The notes below the pieces were generated by a model. It saw only the letters and a list, made by a program, of their open reading frames with translations, was not told where the DNA came from and did no database searches. From contig NZ_CP107853.1 in NCBI RefSeq assembly GCF_036013525.1, positions 10,602,001 through 10,666,000 of the forward strand: a stretch of DNA of 64,000 bases, read 5' to 3'. The position numbers and the translations under genes are program-made. Numbering within the stretch: position 1 is the first letter of the stretch; every line of letters starts with the position of its first letter. Shown here piece by piece: positions 53,123 through 62,338 of this stretch. Origin of the DNA: Nonomuraea sp. NBC_00507. GTDB lineage: Bacteria > Actinomycetota > Actinomycetes > Streptosporangiales > Streptosporangiaceae.

Positions 53123-53942
53123 CGCTCTCTCCCTCGGCCCCCGTCACTTTTTCCTTGCGGTGGCGCAGCGCGATCAGGCCGCCGAGGACGCCCAGGATCG
53201 CGGTGACCGCGGCGGTCAGGTAGCCGCCGGCGTTGTTGCGGCTGGGCGGGACCGCGTTGCGCTCGTCCGGCAGGCCGTACTTCTCCGGCCGGTCCATGAG
53301 CAGGAAGAACGCGTTCAGGCCGCCGTACACCTTCTCGTCGTGGCCGTACAGGCGGGCCTCCGTGACGCCCTGGGCGTGCAGGATCTCCAGGCGTTTGGCG
53401 GCCGTCTGGCGCAGCTCCGAGACCGGGCCGAACTTGATCGACTCGGTGGGGCAGGCCTTGGCGCAGGCGGGGGTCATGTCGTTCTGGAGGCGGTCGTAGC
53501 AGAGTGTGCATTTCTGCGCGATGCCGTTCACGTGGCTGGCGCCGATCACGTCGTACGGGCAGGCCGCGATGCAGTTGCGGCACCCGTTGCAGACGTCCGG
53601 CTGGATGAAGACGCTGTCGAACTCGGTGCGGATGATCGCGTTAGTCGGGCAGACCTCCATGCAGCTGGCCTGCTGGCAGTGTTTGCAGACGTCCGACATC
53701 ATCAGCCACGCCTTGCCGTTGCCCGTGGTGAGGCTCTCGTCGGGCACGTTGTCGTGGAACTGCACGTGCCGCCAGTTCTCGGCGTCCAGCTTGCCGGTGT
53801 TGTCGAAGCCGTCCAGGAACGACGGTTCGTTGCCTTCCAGCTCGTTCCACTGTTTGCAGGCCACTTCGCAGGCCTTGCAGCCGATGCACACGCTGGTGTC
53901 GGTGAAGAACCCGTACGCCTGGCCCGGTGTGATGTGCGGCAT
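53115..53942 (-). CDS. formate dehydrogenase iron-sulfur (beta) subunit
   Basis: A 275-residue four-cluster ferredoxin-type subunit. The cysteine blocks are visible: SVCIGCKACEVACKQW, VCKHCQQASCMEVCP, VCNGCRNCIAACPYD and KCTLCYDR...PACAKACPT. A single C-terminal membrane helix (GGYLTAAVTAILGVLGGLIAL) anchors it. It relays electrons from the selenoprotein to the NrfD-type subunit. The ATG at 53942 lies two bases after the fdhE stop; a longer frame to 54098 is a shadow of fdhE. Confidence 0.93.
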   Translation of the reverse strand: MPHITPGQAYGFFTDTSVCIGCKACEVACKQWNELEGNEPSFLDGFDNTGKLDAENWRHVQFHDNVPDESLTTGNGKAWLMMSDVCKHCQQASCMEVCPTNAIIRTEFDSVFIQPDVCNGCRNCIAACPYDVIGASHVNGIAQKCTLCYDRLQNDMTPACAKACPTESIKFGPVSELRQTAAKRLEILHAQGVTEARLYGHDEKVYGGLNAFFLLMDRPEKYGLPDERNAVPPSRNNAGGYLTAAVTAILGVLGGLIALRHRKEKVTGAEGESDG

Positions 53943-53944
53943 CT

Positions 53945-54793
53945 TCAGAACCCCATCAGATTGGGCGTGATCTTGGTGTAGCCGTGGTCGGCCATGTGCA
54001 GGTCGATGGGCACGGCGGCCAGCTCGTCCACGTGCGGTACGGCGTGGGGGTCGCGGCCGAGGTCGACGTCGATGAGGTAGCCGCGGCAGGTCTCGCACGA
54101 TTCGGCGCTGAGGTGAGGGAACAACGCGTCGCCCGCGGCGATCCCCCGGCCGACCCGCGGTTCCTCGCCGCCGGACGTCGCGGCTTCTGCGTGGACGGTG
54201 CGTTTGCCGGTCTCACCGCACTGGGGGCAGGTGGTGGCGGAGAAGCTCCACTCGTGGGCGCAGCGCGCGCATTGCAGCATGCGGCGGCCGCTGACGAGCG
54301 GGTCGTCTCCGGCCGTGCGGTAGCTGAGCTGCGGCGCCCCGCCACACGCGGGACAGCGCCCCGCTTCGTGGGCGGGCGGCGTGGCGAGTGGGACGACACG
54401 TAGCGTGGCGCGCGCGAGGTAGCGCTCGATGGGCGTCAACTCCTCGCCCGCGAGCCAGGCGTGCAGCAGGCCGCCGCCGCCCGAGCCCGTGGCCGTCCCG
54501 GGCGGTCCGTTGGGGGCGGTGGGCGGGCCGGCGCGCGAGGCCGGGGCCAGGAGGCCGTTGCCGACGGCGATGCGGACCGCGGCCGCCAGGAGCGGGGGGC
54601 CGTGAGCGGCGGTCGCCTCGATGACGCGGGGCAGCACGTGCACGTGCGCCCACTCCACGGCCCCATCGGACGGGACGCGGTCGCCCACCGACTCCCACGT
54701 CTCCACCAGCGCCAGGTACAGCCCGAACACCTCGGCCGCGTGCGGATACCGCTCGCGCAGCTCCCCCGCCCGTGCCCGGTCCCTGGCGAACAT
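53945..54793 (-). CDS. fdhE: formate dehydrogenase accessory protein FdhE
   Basis: A 282-residue FdhE-family protein needed for assembly of the formate dehydrogenase. The C-terminal half holds the rubredoxin-like cysteine pairs (CPACGGAP, CARCAHEW, CPQCGETG, CETCRGYLIDVDL). The N-terminal half is helical and contains a Gly/Pro-rich insert around residues 90-110 not typical of enterobacterial homologues. It starts at the last base of the fdhG stop (TGATG) and precedes the iron-sulfur subunit gene. Confidence 0.9.
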   Translation of the reverse strand: MFARDRARAGELRERYPHAAEVFGLYLALVETWESVGDRVPSDGAVEWAHVHVLPRVIEATAAHGPPLLAAAVRIAVGNGLLAPASRAGPPTAPNGPPGTATGSGGGGLLHAWLAGEELTPIERYLARATLRVVPLATPPAHEAGRCPACGGAPQLSYRTAGDDPLVSGRRMLQCARCAHEWSFSATTCPQCGETGKRTVHAEAATSGGEEPRVGRGIAAGDALFPHLSAESCETCRGYLIDVDLGRDPHAVPHVDELAAVPIDLHMADHGYTKITPNLMGF

Positions 54794-57700
54794 CAGAGCT
54801 TCTCGATGTTCACCAGGAACGCCTTGTACTCCGGCGTCCGCGCGCTCGCATCCCCCACGAACGGGGTGAGGGCGTTGGCCAGCCAGTGCTGCCCGGTGTT
54901 GATGCCCACGAACCCCCAGTGGATGGGGATGCCGATCTGGTAGACCCTGCGGCCGTCGATGTCGAGCGGCCCGAGCCGGCTGGTCACCACCGCCCGCACC
55001 TCGAGCTTGCCGCGCCGGGACGACACCCGCACCCGGTCACCCGTCGAGATGCCCTTCTCGCGCGCCAGCGCGGCCGGCACCTCGACGAACGCCTCCGGCT
55101 GCAGCTGGACCAGGTGCTCGACGTTCTGGGTGACGTAGTGCTCGTGCTCGGTCAGCCGGTACGAGGTCGCCACATACGGATAGTCGGCCACCGTGCCGAA
55201 CCGGTTGGGCCGCCCGGCCCGCTCGTCGTACCTGAAGGCCACCGGCGTCGCCGACACCTGCGGGTGCAGCGGATTGGCGATGGGCGACTCGATGGGCTCG
55301 TAGTGCTCGGGGAACGGCCCGTCCGCCACCGCGTTGCTGAACAGGCGGCCCACGCCCTCACCCGTCATGATGAAGGGCAGCGGCGCGTCAGGGCCGGGCC
55401 CTGACGTCGGCGGGTAGTCGGGCACGTCGCCCACCCACTTGCCGTTCTCCCAGGCTATGCCGGGGCGCGACGGGTCCCACGGCCGCCCGCTCTCATCGGC
55501 GGAGGCGCGGTTGTAGAGGACGCGGCGGTTGGCGGGCCAGCTCCACGCCCAGTTCGGGTAGAAGCCCATGCCGCTGGGGTCGTTCTTGGCCGGGTCCTGC
55601 ACGCCGTCGCGCCGCTTGGCCAGGTTGCCCTCCTCCGGGTAGTGGCCGGTGTAGATCCAGTCACCCGCGCTGGTGGTGCCGTCGTCCTTGAGGTCGACGA
55701 AGGTGGACAGGCGTTTGCCGGTCCGCAGGTCGCGGCCGTTGATCTCCTGCGCGATCTCGTCCAGCTCGGGTTTGCGCGGGTTGGCGTACGGCAGCGCCAT
55801 CTTCAGCACGGGGTCGGGGAACTTCCCGCCCTGGGCCTCGTACAGGTCCCTGACCCGCAGGAACAGCTCGGCGAGTATCCAGTGGTCGTGCCGGGCCTCA
55901 CCCTCCGGCGGCAGCACCTGGTCCTTCCACTGCACCCAGCGGCCGCTGTTGGTGAACGAGCCGTCCTTCTCGATCCAGTGGGTGGCGGGGAGCATGAACA
56001 CCTCGGTCTGGATCTTCGCCGGGTCCATGCCGGGGGCCTGCCAGAACTCGGAGCTGGTGGTGGCGAACGGGTCCATCACGCACAGCCACTTGAGGTTCGT
56101 CAGGGCCTGGATCACCTGGTTGGAGTCGGGGCCGATGCTGGTCGCCGTCATCCCGGACAACATGATGCCCTGCATCTTGCCGCGCAGCGCCTGGTCGAAG
56201 ATCGAGATCCAGGAGGCGTTGGCGGCGGGCTTGGGCAGGTAGTCGAAGGCGAACTCGTTGTCCTTCGTGGCGGCGTCGCCGTACCAGGCTTTGAGGAGGC
56301 TGACGAGGTAGCGGCGGTAGTTCTCGCCGAAGAAGTTCACCGCCCTGGGGTGCAGCTTGACGCTGGCGCTCTCGCCCAGGTAGGCGTTGATGTCCTCCTG
56401 ACCCGGGGCAGGGATGCGGAGGTAGCCGGGCAGGATGTCCCAGGAGATGGCGTGGTCGGTGTTGCCCTGGATGTTGGCGTGGCCGCGTTCGGCGTTCATG
56501 CCGCCGCCGGGGCGGCCCATGTTGCCGAGCAGCAGTTGCAGGAGGGCACCCGAGCGGATGAGCTGCACGCCGGTGGTGTGGTGGGTGAGGCCGACGGCGT
56601 ACACGATGGTCATGACCTTGTCCGGGCGGCCCATCTCGCCGACCTGCCTGGCCACCTGGAGGAACTGCTCGCGCGGGATGCCGGTGATGCGGGCGACGGT
56701 GTCGGGGTCGTAGCGCTGGTAGTGGGCGCGCAGCAGGTTGAGCACCGAGCGCGGGTGGTCGAGGTCGACCCTGGCGTGGCCCTCGTCATCGGTCTCGTAC
56801 GCCCAGAGCTTGGTGTTGTAGACGCCCTGCTCCTGGTCGAAGCCGTTGAACATGCCGTCATGGAAGGCGTACCCGTCCTTGACCACGAAGCCGGCGTTGG
56901 TGGCCCACCTGACGTAGTCGTCGTGATAGAGCCGATTCGTCAGCACATAGTTGATGAGGCCGCCGAAGTAGGCCACGTCGGTGCCGGTCCGAATCCTGAT
57001 ATACGTGTCCGCGACCGCCGAGGTCCGCGTGAACCGCGGATCCGCATGGATGATCTTCGCGCCTCGGTCGAGCTTGGCCCGCATGAGCCAGCGGAAGCCC
57101 ACCGGGTGGGCTTCGGCCGGGTTGGCGCCGTTGACGAGGATCAGATCGGCGTGCCTGATGTCACGCCAATGATTGGTCATGGCCCCTCGGCCGAACGTGG
57201 CAGCCAAACTGACCACCGTGGGACCGTGTCAAACACGGGCCTGTTGTTCGAGGTGAACCAGGCCCAACCCCCTCATCAGCTTCGTGGCGAGATAACCCTC
57301 TTCCGAGCTGAACGCCGCCCCGCCGGCGAAGGCGACGCCCTCGCAGCGGTTGACGACGTTGCCGTCGGCGTCCTGGGTGACGAACGTGGCGTCACGCGAG
57401 GCCTTGATGTTCCTGGCGAGCCGGTCGAGCGCGAACTCCCAGGAGACCTGCTTCCACTCCGCCGCTCCCGGCGCGCGGTAGAGCGGGTGCGGCACCCGCC
57501 TGCGCGAGATGGCCAGCTGCAGCGACGTCGCGCCCTTCGGGCACAGCGTGCCCTCGTTGACCGGGCTGTCCGGGTCGCCCTCGATCTGCAGCAGCTCCGT
57601 CTTGCCGTTCGCGGCCTTCTTGGTGTGGGCGATGAGCGAGCACCCGACCGCGCAGTACGGGCAGAGCGAGTGCGAGAGGGTTGCCCCTTCGATGCGCAGC

Positions 57701-57804
57701 CGCTGCTTGACCCTGATCGACTCGGTCAGGTCGAATCCCAGGGCGGAGCCGCCGAGCACCCCTGCCGGTCCGATGCTCAGGAACTGCCGCCGGCTGACCT
57801 CCAT
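54793..57804 (-). CDS. selenocysteine-containing formate dehydrogenase alpha subunit
   Basis: A 1003-residue molybdopterin (or tungstopterin) oxidoreductase of the FdnG/FdoG type, read through an in-frame TGA at 57229-57231 as selenocysteine (residue 192). The twin-arginine leader SRRQFLS, the [4Fe-4S] cysteines (48, 51, 55, 88) and the active site ARV-Sec-HGPTVVSLAATFGRGAMTNHW match the family exactly on both sides of the TGA. A bacterial SECIS hairpin follows 12 bases downstream. The enzyme oxidises formate at the outer membrane face of the cytoplasmic membrane. GAGGGG lies nine bases before the ATG. Split annotation into two frames would be wrong. Confidence 0.96.
57197..57216 (-). promoter_or_regulatory. 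bacterial SECIS element in fdhG
   Basis: On the minus strand GTGGTCAGTTTGGCTGCCAC folds as GTGG, a bulged T, CAG, a TTTGG loop, CTG, CCAC. It begins 12 bases after the TGA. The bulged U in an otherwise paired short stem is the known SelB recognition feature of E. coli fdhF/fdnG SECIS hairpins. SelB encoded upstream should bind it. Confidence 0.85.
57229..57231 (-). other. selenocysteine codon (TGA) of the formate dehydrogenase
   Basis: TGA lies in frame between ...QQARV and HGPTVVSLAATFGRG, the exact place of the active-site selenocysteine of FdnG. The local tRNA-Sec, selA and selB support recoding. Confidence 0.96.
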
Positions 57805-57877
57805 GGCCGGAACTCCCCTCAGCTGAAGCTTTGGGTACCAACCTTTTGTTCACCGTATGATCTGACTCCCTGTGCGT

Positions 57878-58402
57878 CTAGCCCTGGGCCAGTTGAAGGT
57901 CGTGGCGGCCGCCCGGATCCTCGGGGTTGCGCAAAAGGTCGAGCAGTCTCGCATCGGCCGGCACCAGCACGCCGTGATCGCCGCGTTCGGCCGCCAGGCG
58001 CAGCGTCTCCCGCCAGGCGGCCCGCCCGGGCGGCACGGCGACGGACACCCACCGCCCTGCCCCGTCCTCTTCGTACGTGCCGTCGCCGCTGTGCCGCACG
58101 CGGCTCTCCCCGTCCGCCTCGGCACCGGCGATGAGAGTGAGCCGTCCGCGGCTCAACCGCTCCACCGTCGCCAGCACCTGCGGCGCGGGAGTGGGGGGCA
58201 CGGCCACGACCAGGATCGATCGGTAGGTCAGCGCGGCGAGCGCGGCGGTCAGCGTGAGCGGATCGAGTGACGGCGCCGCACCGTGCTCCACCCACAGGGC
58301 GTCGGCCCCGGCCGCCTCGAACGCCACCGCGTCGGACAGCCACTCCCCCGGATCGTCCGACGGCCTCGGCAGCACGACCCCGACCTTCACCCGCTCAGTC
58401 AT
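57878..58402 (-). CDS. short luciferase-like (LLM) domain protein in the sel-fdh cluster
   Basis: A 174-residue protein resembling part of a flavin-dependent luciferase-like TIM barrel: VKVGVVLPRPSDDPGEWLSDAVAFEAAGADALWVEHG, LDPLTLTAALAALTYRSILVVAVPPTPAPQVLATVERLSRGRLTLIAG. It is about half the usual length, so the rest of the barrel is missing and flavin binding is doubtful. It overlaps the 3' end of selB by eight bases and lies 73 bases before fdhG, so it is co-expressed with the selenoprotein genes. Function unknown. Confidence 0.75.
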   Translation of the reverse strand: MTERVKVGVVLPRPSDDPGEWLSDAVAFEAAGADALWVEHGAAPSLDPLTLTAALAALTYRSILVVAVPPTPAPQVLATVERLSRGRLTLIAGAEADGESRVRHSGDGTYEEDGAGRWVSVAVPPGRAAWRETLRLAAERGDHGVLVPADARLLDLLRNPEDPGGRHDLQLAQG

Positions 58403-60191
58403 CGTGCCGCTCCCTGTCCACGACGACCCTCAGCCGGTCGTCGATCCTGCGGGTGAGATGGAGCCTGTCGAGGTGCTCCAGCAGCGGGATCACGACCCGC
58501 CGGTTGGTCTGGAGCGCGGCCCGCGCGTCGCTCGCCGTGAACGGCTGCGGCAGCTTCGCCAGCAGCCGTACCGCCTCAGTGTCGGCGCCGGGCAGGAGCA
58601 CCACACCGTCGGCGAGGCGCAACACCAGTCCGGCCCGCGCGGCCAGCGCGACCGCCCGCCTGCCGAGGCCGAGCTCGGGCAGCCGCGCCGCCTCCGGCGC
58701 GAGGTACGGCGCCCCGGCCAGCTCGGCACGCAACCGCTCGACGGCGCCGACGACGTCCGCCGGCACGCCCTCGCCGTCGATGCGGCCATCGGACACGTGC
58801 AGCGGCGGGCAGCTCTCGACCAGCGCCTCGACCAGGTCCCGCGCCGGGAGGCCGAGCGCGGTGCGCGCGGCGTCCACCGGGATGCCCGGCTGTTCGGCCA
58901 CAACCGCCCTGAGCCGCTCCGCCAGGCTCGCCCACGACGCGGGGTCGACCATCCAGTCACCGGCGCCGGGCACGTCGAGCCCGCCCGGATCGCACCCCAT
59001 CGCGGCCAGCTCGGACCGCCGCACCACCCCGCGCCAGCCCAGCACGGTGGCCGCATCGGGCACCCGGCTCGCCGGCTCACGTGCCTGGCCGCCGTGGTGC
59101 TCGGGGACGGCGAAGGGCGCGAGCTCCGCGGCGGGGACGGCGAAAGGCGCGAGCTCCGCGGCCCGTTCCGCGGCCGCGCCTCGGCGGCGCAGCTCCGGTG
59201 GCCGCACGTCGAGCACCAGCACGCTCGTGATCGGCCGTCCTGAACAGCGCAGCAGGGCCCGGTCACCGACACGCAGCGGGAGCGCCGGCGCCAGTGTCAG
59301 CCGCGCGGCCCTCGTGCGATCGGAGAAGGGGCGGATGCGTACCGGCACGGAGGCCGACCCCATGTGCAGGACGGCCTCACGCGGCGGCGGCCAGCCGTCC
59401 AGTCGCGCGTCCACCACGCCGGTCTCGATCCAGGCGTCGGGCGTGAGCAGCGTCGTGCCGCGGAGCACGCGGTCGCGTTCGACGCCGCGCAGGTTGACCG
59501 CGACGCGGGCGGTGGCCGTGACCTCGTCCACCGGCTCGCCCGTGACCTGCACCGCCTTGACCCGTACCCGTTCGCCGTCCAGGACGAGGGTGTCACCGGC
59601 CCGCAGCGTGCCGGCGGCGAGCGTGCCGGTGACCACCGTGCCCGCGCCCGTGATCGTGAAGGCCCGGTCGATCCACAGCCGCACCGGCGCCCGGGGGTCG
59701 GGCGGCGGAAGGGAGGAGACCAGCAGGTCGAGCCCGCGGCGCAGGTCGTCGAGCCCTTCGCCCGTGGCGCCACTCACCGTGACGACGGGCCAGGAGGGGA
59801 TCCGCTCGCGGGCCTCCTCCACCGCCAGCGCGGGATCCATGAGGTCGCACCGGGTGACCACCAGCAGGCCCCGCTCCACGCCGAGCGCCTCGATCGCCTC
59901 CCAGTGCTCCTGGGACTGGGCCTGCCAGCCCTGGTCGGCGGCCAGGACGAACATCACGGCCGGCACCGGGCCCAGCCCGGCCAGCATGTTCGTGACGAAC
60001 CGCTCGTGCCCCGGCACGTCCACGAAGGCCAGGCGGCGGCCCGACGGCAGCGTGGTCCAGGCGAAGCCGAGGTCGATGGTCATGCCGCGGCGGCGTTCCT
60101 CGGCCCACCGGTCGGGTTCGATGCCGGTGAGCGCGCGGACCAGCGTGGACTTGCCGTGGTCGACGTGCCCGGCCGTAGAGATCACGTACAT
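58395..60191 (-). CDS. selB: selenocysteine-specific elongation factor SelB
   Basis: A 598-residue translation GTPase. The N-terminal G domain has AGHVDHGKSTLVRALTG (residues ~7-23), the DVPGHERFV switch 2 motif and TRCD. EF-Tu-like domains 2 and 3 follow, and the C-terminal part holds the winged-helix repeats that bind the SECIS hairpin. It delivers Sec-tRNA to the UGA of fdhG. Residues near 345-365 include a tandem AAELAPFAVP duplication. It overlaps the end of selA by 10 bases. Confidence 0.95.
   Translation of the reverse strand: MYVISTAGHVDHGKSTLVRALTGIEPDRWAEERRRGMTIDLGFAWTTLPSGRRLAFVDVPGHERFVTNMLAGLGPVPAVMFVLAADQGWQAQSQEHWEAIEALGVERGLLVVTRCDLMDPALAVEEARERIPSWPVVTVSGATGEGLDDLRRGLDLLVSSLPPPDPRAPVRLWIDRAFTITGAGTVVTGTLAAGTLRAGDTLVLDGERVRVKAVQVTGEPVDEVTATARVAVNLRGVERDRVLRGTTLLTPDAWIETGVVDARLDGWPPPREAVLHMGSASVPVRIRPFSDRTRAARLTLAPALPLRVGDRALLRCSGRPITSVLVLDVRPPELRRRGAAAERAAELAPFAVPAAELAPFAVPEHHGGQAREPASRVPDAATVLGWRGVVRRSELAAMGCDPGGLDVPGAGDWMVDPASWASLAERLRAVVAEQPGIPVDAARTALGLPARDLVEALVESCPPLHVSDGRIDGEGVPADVVGAVERLRAELAGAPYLAPEAARLPELGLGRRAVALAARAGLVLRLADGVVLLPGADTEAVRLLAKLPQPFTASDARAALQTNRRVVIPLLEHLDRLHLTRRIDDRLRVVVDRERHDD
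59103..59162 (-). repeat. 30-base tandem duplication inside selB
   Basis: A 30-base unit occurs twice in a row (59103-59132, 59133-59162) with one difference and encodes a duplicated AAELAPFAVP in the linker after the EF-Tu-like domains. It is in frame and probably harmless. Confidence 0.85.
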
Positions 60192-61498
60192 GCGCGCACC
60201 GCCTCCGTCAGCTCCTCGTCCAGTTCGGGCGGCACGGAGCGCAGGTCGAGGAGGAGCCGGCCGCCTGCCACCCGGCCGACCACGGCGGGGGCGCCCAGGC
60301 GGAGCGGGAGCGCCAGCCGTTCGGGCAGGGCGAGCGCGACGCTCGGCAACTCGTGGCCGGGTGCTCCCCCGCCGCCCACGACGGCCACGCTCTCGACCAC
60401 CTCACACGCCACCCGCTCCGCCCCGCCTGGCTCGCGCCCATCGTGCCGATCGCCCGTGCACAGGAGCGCGGCCAGGCGGTGGGCACGGCGGCGTAGCCGG
60501 TCGAGGTCGGCGTGCAGCGCGAGCCGTACCGGTGGGTCCGAGCGGAGCGTCGCCTCCAGGGCGGCAAGGGTCAGCTTGTCCACGCGCAAGGCGCGAGCGA
60601 GCGGATGGCGGCGCAGGCGCCGCACCAGGTCGGCGCGGCCCAGGATCAGCCCTGCCTGCGGCCCGCCGAGCAGCTTGTCGCCGCTGGCCGTCACCAGCGC
60701 GGCGCCATCGCGCAGCGCCGTGCCGACGTCGGGCTCGTCCGGGAGCAGCGGATCCGGGGCGAGCAGCCCCGAGCCGACGTCGACCACCACGGGCACCGGC
60801 AGCGTGCTCAGCTCGGCGACCGAGGCGGCGGCGGTGAAGCCCTCGACGCGGAAGTTGGACGGGTGGACCTTCAGCACGAACCCGGTTCCGTCGCCGATGG
60901 CGTCGGCGTAGTCGCGGGCATGGGTGCGGTTGGTGGTCCCGACCTCGCGCAGCCGAGCGCCCGTGGATTCGAGCAGGTCGGGGAGGCGGAATCCGTCCCC
61001 GATCTCCACCATCTCGCCGCGGCTGACGACGATCTCCCGCCCGGCCGCCAGCGCGGTCGCCGCCAGCACCAGCGCCGCCGCGTTGTTGTTGACGACGTGC
61101 ACGTCCTCCGCGTCAGGAACGGCCGCCGCCAGCGCGGCCAGCGCAGCCCGCCCGCGCCGCGCCCGCTCCCCCGTCACCAGGTCGAACTCGACGTCCGTGC
61201 ACCCGGCCACCGTGCTCATCGCCTCGACGGCGGCGGGCGAGAGCGGAGCCCGGCCCAGGTTGGTGTGCACGAGCACACCCGTGGCGTTGATCACCCGGCG
61301 GGGGCCGTCGGTCAAGGCGGACACGGTGGCCGCGACGACGTCCTCCGGTGCGATCCGGCCCTCCCTGGCCCGCTGCTGCGCGGCGACAACCGCGGCCTTG
61401 GCGACGGCCCGGCCTGCGCCCCTGGCCGCCTCGACCACCCGGGGGTCGGCCAGGACGGTGTCGGTACGCGGGATCCGGCGGCGCGGATCATCGCCCAT
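60182..61498 (-). CDS. selA: L-seryl-tRNA(Sec) selenium transferase SelA
   Basis: A 438-residue PLP enzyme that turns seryl-tRNA(Sec) into selenocysteyl-tRNA(Sec) with selenophosphate. Seen: RVINATGVLVHTNLGRAPLS, VNNNAAALVLAATAL, the PLP lysine in LVTASGDKLLGGPQAGLILG, and DVGSGLL. The ATG at 61498 (MGDDPRRR, GAGG upstream) is chosen; the longer frame to 61612 runs through the tRNA-Sec gene. It is the first protein gene of the cluster, 31 bases after the tRNA. Confidence 0.95.
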   Translation of the reverse strand: MGDDPRRRIPRTDTVLADPRVVEAARGAGRAVAKAAVVAAQQRAREGRIAPEDVVAATVSALTDGPRRVINATGVLVHTNLGRAPLSPAAVEAMSTVAGCTDVEFDLVTGERARRGRAALAALAAAVPDAEDVHVVNNNAAALVLAATALAAGREIVVSRGEMVEIGDGFRLPDLLESTGARLREVGTTNRTHARDYADAIGDGTGFVLKVHPSNFRVEGFTAAASVAELSTLPVPVVVDVGSGLLAPDPLLPDEPDVGTALRDGAALVTASGDKLLGGPQAGLILGRADLVRRLRRHPLARALRVDKLTLAALEATLRSDPPVRLALHADLDRLRRRAHRLAALLCTGDRHDGREPGGAERVACEVVESVAVVGGGGAPGHELPSVALALPERLALPLRLGAPAVVGRVAGGRLLLDLRSVPPELDEELTEAVRACT

Positions 61499-61529
61499 GG
61501 CGGCCTCGTGTCCTTGGGGAAACTGGAAC

Positions 61530-61620
61530 GGAGGCGCACGGGAATCGAACCCGCCGACGACGCCGCGCGCCGTCCACCGGTTTTGAAGACCGGGGTGCAC
61601 ACCAGAACACAAGCGCCTCC
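61530..61620 (-). tRNA. selC: tRNA-Sec (anticodon TCA)
   Basis: A 91-base tRNA gene, longer than normal as tRNA-Sec is. The acceptor stem GGAGGCGC pairs with GCGCCTCC (8 base pairs), the anticodon loop reads CTTCAAA with anticodon TCA, the long variable arm is GC-rich, and the T arm contains GGTTCGATTCC. It decodes UGA in fdhG and lies directly upstream of selA. Confidence 0.95.
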
Positions 61621-61763
61621 AAGGTCAATATTTCACGATATGACCCGTCCAGGTGACGGAGGACTTCAGGATCGTGCCACCTCCGTGAAGGAAGGCAGCC
61701 GTTCACCGGCCGGGCCTGCCGGGTTACGTTGGGGAGAGCCTCCCACCGAGACCTGCGAAGGAC

Positions 61764-62312
61764 GTGGTGCCCGTGCTTTACCTCTTCGGCTTCGAGCGGA
61801 TCGGCGTGGCCGTGAGCGACATCTACTTCGTCGACCCCGACCCGATCCCGGGGCAGGAGAGCGCCGAGCGAGGCGTGCGGCTGGAGATCCGCCGGCTCGA
61901 GTCCGGCGAGTTGAAGGGCTCCATCTACTCGGCCCGGCCGATCACCGTGGATCGGCCGCTCTGGCGCATCGACCTGCTGGAGTCGGTCGACAGCCCGCCG
62001 GGGAGCTTCAATCGCACCCATCATCACCCGTCCATCGACGGGTGGGAGCCGGGGCCGCGGGTGTTCGACACGGAGTTGTCCGGGGAGCCGTTGAAGTGGC
62101 TGAGTGAGCGGCTGGCCGATCTGGAGGGGGTACTGGAGGAGGTCGGATTCGACCGGAGCGAGGTGTCGCCGGCGGATGTGGCGGGGCTGCGTGACCGGGC
62201 TCCGGAGATCGTCGACACCGTCGGCCGGCTGCTGGAGCGCATCCGTGCCGGGGAACTGGGCACCCCGCCGGACGCCGGGTCCGCCACCAGCATGCGGGTC
62301 AGCTGGCTCTGA
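61764..62312 (+). CDS. conserved protein of unknown function
   Basis: A 182-residue soluble protein. The N-terminal half is strand-rich and contains FGFERIGVAVSDIYFVDPDP and NRTHHHPSIDGWEPGPRVF, a His-rich segment. The C-terminal half is helical and acidic (LKWLSERLADLEGVLEEVGFD). No known domain was recognised. Two adjacent GTG codons (61764, 61767) can start it after AAGG. It is divergent from the tRNA-Sec gene across 143 bases in which I see nothing else. Confidence 0.75.
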   Translation: MVPVLYLFGFERIGVAVSDIYFVDPDPIPGQESAERGVRLEIRRLESGELKGSIYSARPITVDRPLWRIDLLESVDSPPGSFNRTHHHPSIDGWEPGPRVFDTELSGEPLKWLSERLADLEGVLEEVGFDRSEVSPADVAGLRDRAPEIVDTVGRLLERIRAGELGTPPDAGSATSMRVSWL

Positions 62313-62338
62313 CCCCGGGCCACGGCACGGAAGGCCGC

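Noticed and set aside
54793..57804. Formate dehydrogenase as a pseudogene split by a stop
   Set aside because: The stop is TGA at the exact selenocysteine position, with a SECIS hairpin and local tRNA-Sec, selA and selB.
60182..61612. SelA starting at 61612
   Set aside because: That start lies inside the tRNA-Sec gene; the ATG at 61498 begins after it and fits the family N-terminus.
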